Shown: one piece after another, positions 22,115-34,554 of the stretch | How the letters are laid out: every line of letters starts with the position of its first letter | Position numbering within the stretch: the first letter of the stretch is position 1 | Assembly (NCBI GenBank): GCA_037157565.1 | Contig: JAZHRO010000013.1 | Span: forward strand, 79,911,501-79,975,500 | DNA: 64,000 nucleotides | Direction of reading: 5' to 3' | Origin: Thalassia testudinum | Taxonomy: Eukaryota > Streptophyta > Magnoliopsida > Alismatales > Hydrocharitaceae | Program-made: the position numbers and the translations under genes | The notes under the pieces: model-generated | Databases searched by the model: none | What the model saw: the letters and a program-made list of their open reading frames with translations, nothing else | Told to the model about the DNA's origin: nothing

Positions 22115-23568
22115 TGATGATAACACCATCATTTGTTATAACTTGCTTAATTTAGCTTAATTCCAAAAATAAAAGCTCCTTAATAAGCAGAAGAAGGGTG
22201 TGATTTAATTCTGAGTTGAATTTGAGAAGAAGGAAATTCTATTATTCTACTGTTTTAATGCATAATCACAAATGCAGATTAACTAAGGGGTTAATTAGTG
22301 CATAATCTGAGGTCAAATCAACTTAAATTTCCAAGATGTGGTTTGAATTGACTGAATCAAGGTTTCCTAAGAATTGAAGATTATTTTAATAATAAAAATC
22401 CTAATTACAGCCTCACTTCAATTGAATGATTTCTGGTGGAAATAAACATAATCTAAGCCTCCTAAAAATCATTGAAAAAAATTCTATGAGGTTTGGAGCA
22501 CTCACTTTGACCAAATGAACTCATTTTTACCAAAAACAGAGACTTAGATGGGAAATTGCTTCATTTTTGGGTACAGTGTAAATTACTCTGTCAACCTTCA
22601 TCGAAACCCAAATTTGAGGTCACCATTAGATTCCTTGCGTCTAAATTAGGTTACCCTAAATTTTGAGCATAATCAGAGTCCATCTTGACCTAATTTGTTA
22701 TTTAGCTCATTTACCTCTATTAATTACAAATTACCCCTAGGTTTTGAATTTCTCTTGCATTTAGGCCCCTAACTTCATCTTCTTCTTTGTGCCAAATGCA
22801 ATAAGTGCAGTAGCAGCAACCCATCATTGTCCAAGTTCAATCAAATCCTACCAAACTTGGTGAGGTTGATCCTCAAGTCATAACAAATCCGTTGAACCTC
22901 CTCTCGAAATCTAATTTGGCCAGAATTGACATTGACGAGCTTGAGAATCGTGAGCTAAAGTTTGGCCAAATCGTAAGCCAAACTTGCATGTTTTGGCTCA
23001 ATTGTGAAGGCAATCTCCTCTATATATAGGACTTGGCATTCCCAAGTCAAACTTGTGCTCAATTCGCTAGATTCCTCCTTCTTCCTAGACGCCGGTAGAA
23101 TTTTGACACACCTCAGACCTTCTTCTCCCCCTTATTCACCCTCAGCCACGTACAATAGGCAGAGGGAATTTCTTCCCCATACTTCCACGATGCCACTCAC
23201 GAAGCTTGGGCCACTAATTCATCTTCTCCAGCTCTGGTCCTCCCTCTCCTTCTTCCTCACTGGCAGCCACACCGGTGACACTCCCCTGTCGTCCTTTAGC
23301 AAAATTGAGTTATGGTTTTCACTTCTCTCATTCCCAATTAGGTTTAAGGAGCTTCTTAACTCCATTCCTCAACTCCTCCTCCGACACCAACGATCGCCGT
23401 CACCAGTACCTTCATCGAACCACCCCCTCCGTGTTTCGCTCACCTAATTACCTTTGGAAAAAGCTTGTCCACACCTCCACAAAGCTTTTGCCCAAGGTAA
23501 TTGCACCTCACAACACCTTCCACACCACTCACAATGCATGCATCCACTCGCCCTCACGCACAATTTCC
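22115..23568 (+). repeat. Outer LTR of the nest, left part
   Basis: Begins TGATGATAACACCATCATTT, parallel to the inner element's TGATGGGAACACCATCATGA. It shares diverged blocks with the inner LTR (ttagattccttgcgtctaaattagg and the LTR-type leader). It is cut at 23568 by the Athila-like element and continues at 39427. It is a related but older LTR of the same superfamily. A clear target-site duplication was not found, and no polypurine tract or primer-binding site adjoins it, so it is probably a solo LTR. Confidence 0.65.
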
Positions 23569-26294
23569 TGATGGGAACACCATCATGAGCCATAACTATC
23601 TCATTTTGACCCAATGAAGAGAATAAATGCTCCTACATAACCTACTGAATGTCATAATTCACTACATAACCTTTCTGAGAGAAACACAAGAAACTAGGGG
23701 TAAAACTATAATTTTACCAATGTAGTACAACCACGGGTTTTCTCAAGGGCTAAACAAAGGTCAAATGATCTTAATAAAATAACAAGTGGGTTGAATTTGA
23801 CAGAAAAGGGTTTGTGTGAGTTTTGTGAATTAAATGACTTCTTGAAACCCTAAAACTGACCCACTTGATTAACCAAGGTTATGGTTAGGATAAAATTCAC
23901 TTAAACCCTCTAAAAATCATATAAAAATATTCTCTAGGGTTTAGAACCTTTAATTTTTCCATTAGAACCTATCTTGACCTAGAATGGGGTCTTAGACAGA
24001 TATTTGTCCTAAGTTAGGTTTTTACATAAATTTTCCAGTCAAACGTGGTCAAACCCAAAATCGAACTTCACCATTAGATTCCTTAGGTCCAAATTAGGTT
24101 TGTACCAAAATTTGGACCCAAGATGAGTTTGCCTTGACCTAGTTTGCAAAAAGGTCCAACCTGATTATATTTCTACCCGTAACTTTCAAAAACCCTTACA
24201 ACCAGGCCCCTAGCTTTCTCATCATGTTTACAAGTAGGTCCCTCCACCATTATCGTGGAGGAAACCTACTCTAGTGACCTTTGACTGAGGAGATCTCTTT
24301 GATTTCTCAGAGAATCTCCTCCAAAATTGGAAGAGAGATTCTCTGAGAAATTCTCTCTCGTCTGAACCCAACCTTGAGATCTGATTCCCTTCCAATATCT
24401 CATGCGAATGCATGAGAGATATGGGTATCCTAACAGCTTCCTTCACCGGCGAACCTTCCTTGCTTGGGAAGGTTGCTTCCTAAGACCTAACCGACTTCCA
24501 GAGCTCTATTTAAAGAAGCCCAGACCTCTCTGATCTCTCCACGCTTGAATTCGGTCGTGAACACCCTAATTCCTCTCTTCCCTTCATGGCTGTAGGCTCC
24601 TTGATGGCCGATGACCTTCCCTACCTCTCCTTATCGTCCGACTGCCATACCTGCGGCGGATACATCTTCCTTGACTTCATCCGTGTCTCGCCGTACCAGC
24701 AGGCACTTCTCTCTCTTTGTCCTCGCCGATTTCACCTCACTGGAGCCACCTTCGTCTCTGATGTCGGCCACACCAAACCCGATGCCTCCGCTCACCCCCT
24801 TCATCCCTTGACCTCCCAGATAAGCTCCCTCTCCCCTCTATTTTTTTCTTTCTCCTTTATTCTCCAAAATCGACAATTGCCAACCTCCATCACCTCCATC
24901 CCTTCCATCTCCCACCATCAACTCCGGTGAGGCCATCCAACCTCCATAGGCCACCCCAACCCTCGCCAACAAGCCCACGAGCTCCGCCTCACTTCACCGA
25001 TCCTTTCCCCTCACTCCATGCACCATGCCACTTACCCAAACACCCCCTCGAACACACCCACACACTCGCACACAGTGTGCCTTAGGCACGCATGCACAGA
25101 CACTACCACGCCACGCCAATGCCCCTAGCACCTTCGCCGTGGTCTGGCAACCCTCTCTGAACATTTTGACGTGGCCATGAGGCCATTCTTGTGTTTTCAG
25201 GTTCGTCGCCCATTCGCCATTGTTGCGGAGCTTGAAGCAAGCTTGAAGCCAAGCCCAGGCCTTGCTACTCCAGGTGCTGCTATCCCAGGTGTGGGGAATT
25301 CCCTTGCGCATGCATCCAGGTTCTCGATTCCAGTCGAAGGCCTCCGTAGCAGCTGCAATTGAGAGCTCAATCTCTGTTGCAGGCACACGAAAAAGGAAGG
25401 TGGGACATTTAGTCCCACCTCGGAAGTGAAGGAGCGTCCGCACTTGCATAAAGGGAAAAAGTGACAGAGGTTGTTCACCTCAGATCCATGGGGTGAGGTC
25501 CCACTCACCCAACCCGGTCTCGTCCACGAACATGCCCCGCGGAACTGGCTTGACCTGAACTGATTGCACTCCTCGCCCACTACCGCATGCCGGTGGGCCT
25601 GGTCCTGGGTACGCACCCGACCCGATTACCTGACTACTTGTGTGGCTCTAGGAGAGCAGACCCTAAGAGAGAAAGAGAGGAGAGTTGCGTGTGGGTAGGG
25701 GTAGGTTTTGCTACAAGGTTCTCCGGCCAACACTTAGTCGCAGGCTGAAGAAGAAGAGAAGGCCAAAGCTGAAGGCCAAAGGCAGGAGCTGAAGAAGGAA
25801 GAAGAAGGAGGAGCCAAGGCAGAAGAGAGGCAAGGGAAAAGCAAATGCAGAAGCTGAAGAAGGAAGAAGAAGAAGAAGGAAGGAGAAGATAGAGAAAAGG
25901 CAAAGGAAGAAGAACAGAAGTCAAAGAAGAAGAAGAAGGAGAAGACAGAAAAGAGAAAGAGAAAGGAAATCAGACACTTTAAGTCGTCTGATTCACAAAT
26001 CAGATGACAGATTATTGCTTTCATTTCATAGTCATACATTGAATTATTTGGTGATATTGTAGGAGTACCTGGTGATTTACATTACCATTTTACTCCCATA
26101 TTTTTGCACTCTGACACTGCTACTATTGCAATTTCTTTTAGTTTAAATTGTGATCTTGATTTCTAAATACTAATTTGCTCACTATGTTCAATCTCGGAAA
26201 TCTTTTCGAATAATAAAATTATATCTGTTTTGAACGTTATTTTGGCTGTACTACAATGCAATACTTTTAAATACCGACTCAACGATTATCAACA
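23569..26294 (+). repeat. 5' LTR of the Athila-like element
   Basis: 2726 bp, TGATGGGAAC...TATCAACA. It aligns along its length with 34555-36298 plus 38486-39421. A TATA-like CTATTTAAAG lies near 24509. Downstream are a GC-rich leader, a long AAG-rich purine stretch (about 25740-25970), and a motif pair cagacacttt/agtcgtctgatt (25970-25995). Confidence 0.92.
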
Positions 26295-26316
26295 TTTAGG
26301 CATCATTGTCGGGGAG
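26295..26316 (+). other. Primer-binding site of the Athila-like element
   Basis: TTTAGGCATCATTGTCGGGG adjoins the LTR end. It resembles the TTTGGCGCCGTTG(T/C)CGGGG site of Athila-type elements with several C-to-T and G-to-A changes. The matching tRNA (commonly Asp) is from family knowledge. Confidence 0.65.
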
Positions 26317-27400
26317 CAACGGACATTTTAGAATTCTTGATTGCAATTTTTGATATAGATACTAACTTGCCATATCTCTTTTGTTGTGGTTGTTTCAGGG
26401 GAGAAGATTCAAAGAAAGACAGCCGCACATCAAACACACTAGGGGTAGGTAACTTATGATTATTCTCTCTCTTAAAAACCCCTCATTTTGAAAAGGAAAA
26501 AAGAACAAAATCAATTAGGGCTGCTTGCTTTACATTCTTAGCTAATTCATCAAGTTGCCTGATTTGATTTCAATAACAAAAACTTGATTTGTGAACCTAT
26601 TTAAGGTAACTAGGGCTACCACATTCTTGTTTGAGCCCTAGATACCACATTTGGCAAACTAAATTGGACCAAAATTAGAGCTAATTAAGGATTCAAAGTT
26701 AAGGTTTTTAGAGGCACACTTTTATAAACAAGAAGCAATTTTCCAAAATGATGTGTGCGTAAGCCTTGGTTGAAGTGATTTATTCAAGAAAACCCTAAAA
26801 ATCAGGCTCTTAATCTCACTTGAATCCTAAAAGAGAGATCTAAAACTTCTCAAAGGACAAATAGGTGAAGTTAACCCACCTTGGGTCAACCAACCTTGAA
26901 ATTAGGTCACTTTTTACACTCAATACATCTAAAGTTCAAGTGAAATATTAAGCACGCTTGCTCTTAAATAAAACTGGTAGACTTAAGAGGTCAAGTCCCC
27001 ATTCTGGTCTACTTGGAACATTAGTGACAAGAGAGGACGGGTGGGGGAAACCCTGTAACCCGTGGGGGCTCTTTACCGTGTAGGGGTCTCTGCGGGACTC
27101 TCCCTCTCTGACTGCCCAGGTATTCTCAGGAGGACGACTTTCTGAGTAAGGGGTATCACCCGCCTAGAACCTCCATAGTCATCCAAATTTTTTGAGTGTC
27201 TTGATTGTGTCCATCACATTCTACTCTCATCCAGACCATCAGCGCATGTTCGGTAGGAGGTCCTTAAGACCATCCTTAAGGCCTCCTTTAGTCATTCACT
27301 CCCTCGAAGCCAGGCCTCAACTTCCGTGTTTGTGCAGCAACCTCATCACATAGACATCTCCTCTGATATATCTGAACCAAATTCTCCTTCATCCATCATC
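26317..27400 (+). other. Untranslated leader of the Athila-like element
   Basis: Non-coding sequence between the primer-binding site and gag. No open frame and no splice signal can be supported. Confidence 0.5.
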
Positions 27401-28902
27401 ATGGCACAACCTGTAGAAGAAGAGAATAACCTTGAGAACCAACTTCAGTGCCTTAACCATTTATTCCAAGCCTTTGTGAATCCACCGTAGTGTCCTATGA
27501 TGCGAGATCATTACAATCTCGCAGTGGTAGCGATCGAATCTCGAGTCCAAATCCCGGTTGGAGGTCCTGATTCTGAACTCAAGCCCAACATGATTCATGT
27601 TATTCCAAAGGTTCATGGGCTCAATTCCGAGGATCCTTTTCAACACATCAAACAACTCAAGCATTTGGCCCAGACCTTTGGGTCAGATCAAAATTGGGAT
27701 ATTCTTCTAATGAAGATGTTCTCATTCTCTCTCATGGACAAAGCAGCTCACTGGTATCAGACTCAAACCCGTCCAATCAACACATGGGTTGAACTACAAT
27801 CCGAGTTTCTGAAAATGTTCTTCCCAGTTGGTTGGACGAATGCTTTACGACACCAGATCACGCACTTCACACAGCAGCCTGGAGAACCACTTCACAAGGC
27901 ATGGGATCATTTCTTGGATCTCATGAGAAAGTGCCCCCTCATGGAGTTCCTAAATGGGAACAAGTCTAGTCCTTTTACCAGGGACTCCGTGAAGATATCC
28001 GTTTATTCGTCAATGCAACTTGCGGAGGAAATATCATGGGTCAACACGAAGACACTGCGTGGGAGATTCTCGAGAATATGTGCGAGAACTCCATCAATAA
28101 TGACTCTATGGGCTTATTCGACCGGACAAATGTCTGCGCATCGACGAATCCAAGGGGGGCACATGAGATGCAGGGCCTGTCCTCATCTATCGACTTGGAA
28201 TTGATGTCCAGTCATTTGGACAAGGTCTCTATCATTGAGAAGAAGGTGGATGAGCTAACTCGACATCTGCGGCGAGCCACCTCTACGCAAAACTCGTTCG
28301 CACAGCCGCCCTCTAGGAGGGAAGCTGTGCATAACATCTATCACCGATCTTCTCAGGGAATGGAGCCATATCCACCCCCATCTGACTCTAGGATCGAAGG
28401 AAACTCCAACCCTGCAAACTCTAGTTGGGGGAACTCTGAACCCTCGTACTCTGATTTTCCCGAGGTTCCTCTGACTTGTGAGGACCTAAACACCATCCAG
28501 AATGACCCATTCTCTAATACTTATAACCCTGGATGGCGGAATCATCCCAATTTCCTGTGGGTGGGAAACAATCAGAATCAGAGACCACCATATCAACCCC
28601 GTCCACAAGCTCCTCGTCCTTATCAGCCGCCTCAGCCTTGGCCCAACCCCACCTATCAATCTGGGCCAACTCAGATAGATCAAATGACTCTCATCCTTCA
28701 GACTCTGCCTGACATTCAAAAGACGAATGCGGCTATGCAAAAGCAGCACAAAGACGAGATCATAGAGGTTCTTAATCAACTCGCCCAGATGGTGAATTTC
28801 CGCCAACCTGGCACACTCTCTTCGCAACCTCTGCCTAATCCGGATAACGTGCCGAACCAGAGGCGCATTATGAACCCAAATTCGGGCCAAGCCTACATGA
28901 TT
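27401..28902 (+). pseudogene. gag of the Athila-like element (frameshifted)
   Basis: The ATG at 27401 opens MAQPVEEENNLENQLQCL. A TAG at 27488 interrupts it, and the frame then continues MRDHYNLA through the retrotransposon gag domain (DPFQHIKQLKHLAQTFG, MKMFSFSLMDKAAHWY, WVELQSEFLKMFFP, RHQITHFTQQPGE). Near 27945-28030 a frameshift moves it into the frame that holds EDTAWEILENMCEN and a Pro/Gln-rich tail (28560-28680). Gag forms the particle that packages element RNA. A CCHC knuckle is not visible. The frame ends at the TAG at 28903, where a Gln-rich region continues beyond the stop. Confidence 0.8.
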
Positions 28903-31900
28903 TAGCAGGCCCCTTCTGCTCCATCACCCGACGGGATGGAAGCTTCGACATCATACTCGAGATTTCAACAGCAGCCACCTATTTTACTAACACCAAGCCA
29001 GAACCAGGAAGGACTAAATTCAATTACAACCCGTAGTGGCGAAGCAACACAAGACCCACCTTACCAAATCCACTTTCAGCCTGGTAGTAACCCAAACCCT
29101 AGGATAGTCATCCAGGATACCCCTGTCCCAGATCAAGAACCTGGAACTATTCTAGAGGAACCATTTAAGGTTCCATTTCCCGAGGCCTTGACCAAGGGAA
29201 AGAGGACAACCAAACTCGTGGCACTTGAGGAGGACCTGGTCAAGCTCTTTGAATAGGTCCATATAAACATCCCCTTGATGGATGCAATTCTCCACGTACC
29301 AGCTTACACACGATTTCTGAAAGACGTGTGTACACCTAAGCATAAGCTGTGAACCAAAAGTGAGAGCCCAATCGTATTGTCAGAGCAAGCCAGCTCTGTA
29401 ATTTTGAGCAAACTCCTACCTAAGGCAAAAGACCCATGTACTCCCCTGATTTCCTGTACAATTGGTGATATCCAATTTGATAGAGCTTTATTGGATCTAG
29501 GAGCCTCCATAAACCTAATACCTACATCCCTACTTGACCATCTTGAGGAATCTGAGCTCATACTGACAGAGGTGACATTACAGTTGGCAAACCAATCTAT
29601 TAAGTCACCTAAAGGAGTTCTTGAGGATGTCATTGTTAGGGTTCAGGATTTCTATTTCCCGGTGGACTTCATAGTCTTGGATATGGATACTCCAGAAAAT
29701 CCGAGGAACACACCAATCATATTAGAGAGACCCTTTCTGGTTACTGCTAGGGCAAACATAAATTGTGAGGAGAGCTAAATTGAACTGAAATTTGGAAACC
29801 AGACATTAAAGATTGACATCTTTAAGGCCCAACAAGGGATTAATTGTGGAGTCTTAGAACATATATGTGATATCAAAGCTGTGGTTGACGATCCATATAT
29901 TAAGGAAAACTTGACTACTTCTAATCAACCACAAGAGGATCAAAACCCGCAATCAGAGGAGTTCGAACTTAACCTAGACACACCCATAACTCTTTCCCTT
30001 GCTCCTAACACACACCTTGAACCACCCGTTGTTGTTGATAACCCTGTTCTGGAACTCAAGTCTCTTCCCGATCATCTAAAGTACGTCTTTTTGGGTTCCA
30101 ATAAGACGTTTCCTGCGATTATCAATTCTAGACTCACACCTGATCAGGAATCCCGTCTGATTACTGTTCTCCAGCAACATCGAAGAGCCATTGGATGGAC
30201 TCTCGATGATTTGACTGGCATCAACCCCTCTTATTACACACATTGCATCTATACTGAAGAGGGCGCATGACTTTCCCGTGAAATGCAGAGATGTCTGAAT
30301 CTTAATCTGTAGGAAGTCATGAAAAAGCAGATCATCAAGTGGTTAGATGCTGGGATCATCTACCCGATCTCCGACAGTCGGTGGGTGAGTCCAATCCAGG
30401 TTGTGCCTAAGAAGGCAGGACTCATCGTGATCACGACTGAAACCAAAGAAATCATACCAACCCATGTGGCGAATTCGTGTAGAGTCTGCATTGATTACAG
30501 AAGACTCAATACCTCCACAAAGAAGGATCATTTCCCACTACCATTTATTGATTAGATCCTTGAGAAACTAGTGGGAAATAGGTTCTTCTGCTTTTTGGGC
30601 AGGTACTCCGATTATAACCAGGTGGCAATCCATCCTGAGGACCAAGAAAAGGCCACTTTCACCTGCCCCTTCGGGATGTACGCGTTCCGATGGATGCCTT
30701 TCGGTCTATGCAATGCACTTGCTACTTTTCAGCGGTGCATGCTTGCCATATTCTCAAATATTGTAGGTGATTATCTGAAAGTCTTCATGGATGACTTTTT
30801 AGTGTTTGGCGAGTCATTTGACAATTGTCTCCTGCACTTGGTCCAGATCCTCAGGCGGTGCATTGACGTGAATCTGGTTTCTTCCTGGGAAAAGAGCCAT
30901 TTCATGTTGCTTAAAGGAATTGTCCTAGGACATCTCATCTCAAAAAAAGGCATCTAGGTTGATCGAGCCAAGGTGAATCTGATTTCTAAATTCCCTATGC
31001 CTAGCTCGATCTTTCCTGGGGAACGTCGATTTTTACCGTCGATTCATTCTTGATTTCTCAAAGATCTCATGCCCCTTGACTAATCTACTTTCTAAGGATG
31101 TTCCTTTTGAAATATCCAAGGAATGCACTCAAGCATTTGAAACCCTTTGTGATCGAGTTACCCAAGCCCCGATCCTACAATCCCCTGATTGGTCTCAACC
31201 CTTTGAGATCATGTGTGATGCATCTGATTTCATTGTAGGAGCGGTACTTGGGCAGAAAATTGACGGGAAACTCATGGTCATCTACTATGCTAGCAAAACA
31301 CTTGACGAGGCTCAGTGTAACTACACAGTTACTGAGAAAGAGCTGCTAGCCATAGTATTTGCCCTGGAAAAATTCAGATCGTATCTTCTAGGTTCCCATG
31401 TTATCATTTACTCTGATCACACAGCTGTGAGGCATCTCCTTGCGAAGAAGGATGCGAAACCTCGATTAATCCGCTGGATCTTACTGTTGAAAGAATTTGA
31501 CCTCGAGATTCGTGACAAGGTGGGAAAATAGAACGTTGTAGCTGATCACTTGTCCCACCTTCCTTCTGATATTATCAACCCTTCCGGACCCATTACGGAA
31601 CATTTTTCTGATGAGCACCTCCTAACTATTAGTACAGGGCTTCCATGGTTTGCTAATCTAGTAAACTACCTGACATCACATCAGATCCCATCCAATTGGC
31701 TGAAGGCTAAGGAGGACAAATTTCTTTATGATGTCAAGTACTACTTTCGGGAAGACCCGTATCTATTCCACATCGATGCTGATCAAATCATTCGACGATG
31801 TGTCCCGAAAGCGAAAATTCTGGGCATCTTGTCCTGCCATGACCAGGCATGTGGTGAACACTTCTTTGGTCATAAAATCACAGCGAATGTCCTCCAGTGT

Positions 31901-32905
31901 AGCTTTTATTGGTCCACGATTTTCAAAGACGCATACAATCATTGTAAAGCTTGCACTCGTTGTCAGACCTTAGGCAACATGAGCCACTGTGATATGATGC
32001 CCTTACAGTCGATTCTCGTATGCGAAATCTTCAACGTCTGGGGGATTGATTTTATGAGACCCTTTCCTGTTTTGGACAGCTTCGAGTACATTCTACTTGT
32101 TGTGGACTACATGTCCAAATGGATCGAAGCCATTCCGACCTGAACCAATGATCACAAAGTGATTATCAAATTTATTCATCAGAACATCTTTTCTCGATTC
32201 AGGATTCCACGTGCTATAATCTCTGATGGAGGACCCATTTCACTAATGCTTAGTTTAGGTCACTGATGACCAAATACGGAGTGTCACACCGAATCGCTAC
32301 TCCTTATCACCCCCAAACTAATTGTCTAGCTGAGCTATTAAATCAGGAGATCAAGAAAATTCTCCAGGTTACTGTTCGACCTAACAGGAAAGACTGGTCA
32401 TCTCAACTTCTGGAAGCTTTGTAGGCTTATAGGACCGCCCACAAAACCCAATTAGGTATATCTCCCTTCAGATTGGTGTACGGGAAAGCATGTCACCTCC
32501 CCGTAGAATTGGAGCATAAATTCTATTGGGCAGTACGAAACTGCAATCTAGATCTAAGGCAGCAACCTATAGAAAGCTTCAAATGAGGGAGATCGATGAG
32601 AACTCACGAATTTATAAAGAGCGGGTTAAAGCCTTTCACGACAAGCACATATCCAGAAAGATCTTTTACCCTAGTCAAAATGTCCTACTCTTTGATGCCA
32701 ATCTCAAACTATTCCCAGGAAAACTCAGATCAAAATGGATCGGACCTTACCTCATCCGACGAATCTTTGGAAATGGAGCCATCGAAATTAGTCAACTCAG
32801 CCACGATTTTGAACCTTTCATTGTGAACGGTCAGAGACTCAAACCGTTCATTGAACTTACTGATACAAATTTGGCTGAGACATCTCTTACCCTCCATTCT
32901 CTCTG
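28903..32905 (+). pseudogene. pol of the Athila-like element: PR-RT-RH-INT (broken)
   Basis: In order: aspartic protease (RALLDLGASINLIP near 29490), reverse transcriptase (WLDAGIIYPISDSRWVSP, RVCIDYRRLN, MPFGLCNALATFQ, and the catalytic FMDD at 30784-30795), RNase H ([31 protein letters not shown]), and integrase. Integrase shows a H/C zinc region near 31840-31970, WGIDF near 32040, ISDGGP at 32219 and YHPQTN..LLNQE near 32305. The C-terminal SKWIGPYLI has no chromodomain after it. In-frame stops lie at 28903, 29254, 29350, 29776, 30268, 30310, 30553, 30955, 31529, 32141 and 32422. Frameshifts occur near 31000 and 32570. Several stops fall where the family has Gln, Arg or Trp, as expected from C-to-T decay of methylated DNA. 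Confidence 0.88.
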
Positions 32906-34542
32906 AGCTCATTGCGCCCAGCCGATGGCGTTAAACTCGGCGCTTAACGGGAGGCAACCCGTCATTTTGAAAAACCCGAAACCTTTCTTGACACATCCTA
33001 TGCTAAACTCATATTGCACTTTAGGGTTCATCTAATAGAACAACCGACCCCCCCTCAGGTACCTATACCCGAGCTTGAAATCGTTCGTAATAGTCATCCC
33101 GACCCATTCACCCACCCAAAACCTATCTAATGAATGATCTAAGTTGAACTCGAACTCACCTAATTTATAATGGGGACATTGCAAATCATAGGCATGGGGG
33201 GGTATGAAAGTGCAAAATGCCGTGAAAATCATCTCACAAGAAAATGTTTCATCAAAAAAATCACATATCCCAAATATACCAAAAAAATGGAAAAATTCTT
33301 GAAAAAAATTTAAAAATTAGATAGAAAAATTTTGAGGGCATATCAATTTTGAAGAGAAAAAGGGGAGAAGTTAAAACTGTCAAAAAAGGAGCACAAGTTG
33401 AAAAGAAAAGAAAAGAGATAGTCACTAGTAAGAAATTAAGGAATTAGCTTAGTTCTAGACCATATCAAGAAAAAGAAAATGAAAGGTCAAAAGAATTAAC
33501 AGAATAAAGAAGAGATTAGTAGGAATGCTGATCTTAGGCTTCTTGGGCCGTGATCCTAGGCTTAAAAATTCAAGTACCCACTAAGATCTGGATAGTCCTC
33601 AAGAGGTTGGGGAAAATGCAAAGCTTAAGTACTAGGTCTAAGGCTTAGGGAGTATTCAGTCTCGTTAACTGACCTCTGGTTTGTGGGACTCAGTAACCTA
33701 AGCACCCCACTCCATGCACAGTCTGGTTCAGTGTGCTTAAGTATCAAAATCACGCAAATACGTTTAAGTTGTTCTGAAAAAGTCACCTAGATTAGGAGTG
33801 GCTGATCAACACGAGTTGATTTAGACGAGTTCCCGGCACGAAGAGGCAGTGAATTTCCCTCGAAGATGCGCAATAACATATCGTCTCCTCGGTGCTTATC
33901 TCCTAAGATATCTACATATCCTACTGGGGAGATGTAAGCACCCTATGCTAGTTCAGATGCCATTGGCGGCATTATCTCGAAATGTCGATTACCAGGGTCT
34001 GGACTTAGGTATAAAACACCATGGGCGGGATTATCTCGAAATCTCGAAAGCTAGGGTTCTGGGAGTTGTCATTGATGGTCTATCTTAAAGCATCGATTGC
34101 CAGGGACACTTCGAGGATTGATGATGGAGATTAGGAATCCAATACAGATCATGTTGTGAAGCCAATCCGAAGTTAGAAATGAAAAGAAAAGAGAGAGACA
34201 ACTCTCCAAACAAAGAAAATTCCTCTGTCTCACTCTAAGAAAAATGCACTGCAAACTGAACCAAGGCTAAAATATGTTACAAGCACGGGTACTTTAATCG
34301 CAGAGTCCAACGAACCTTAGGATAGTTCCTATGGGCCTTAAAAACATTCGTGGCAGATTGTGGCTAGAGCTGGTCAGGTCCGGATCTTGGTTGGTACTTG
34401 AGTACCTCTAGGCCTACTATCGGCATTCTAACCTAATCTATAGAAGAAAGCACACATCAAAGTTTTCGAGCATAAAAAAGATTACATGGTCTACAATCAA
34501 AGTTAAAACCTTAAAATTTTGCTAAGGGACTAGCAAAAGCTA
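32906..34542 (+). other. Non-coding 3' region of the Athila-like element
   Basis: 1.6 kb between pol and the 3' LTR, where some Athila elements carry env. No env-like frame is visible. It contains the GGGAGGCAACCC word at 32950-32961 and a duplicated ~48 bp unit (cattatctcgaaatgtcga near 33968 and gattatctcgaaatctcga near 34028). Confidence 0.6.
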
Positions 34543-34554
34543 GGCATGGGGGTA
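34543..34554 (+). other. Polypurine tract of the Athila-like element
   Basis: ggcatgggggta directly precedes the 3' LTR. The same ggcatgggggta, in reverse complement, adjoins the minus-strand LTR at 63082-63093, which supports the LTR boundary. Confidence 0.7.
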
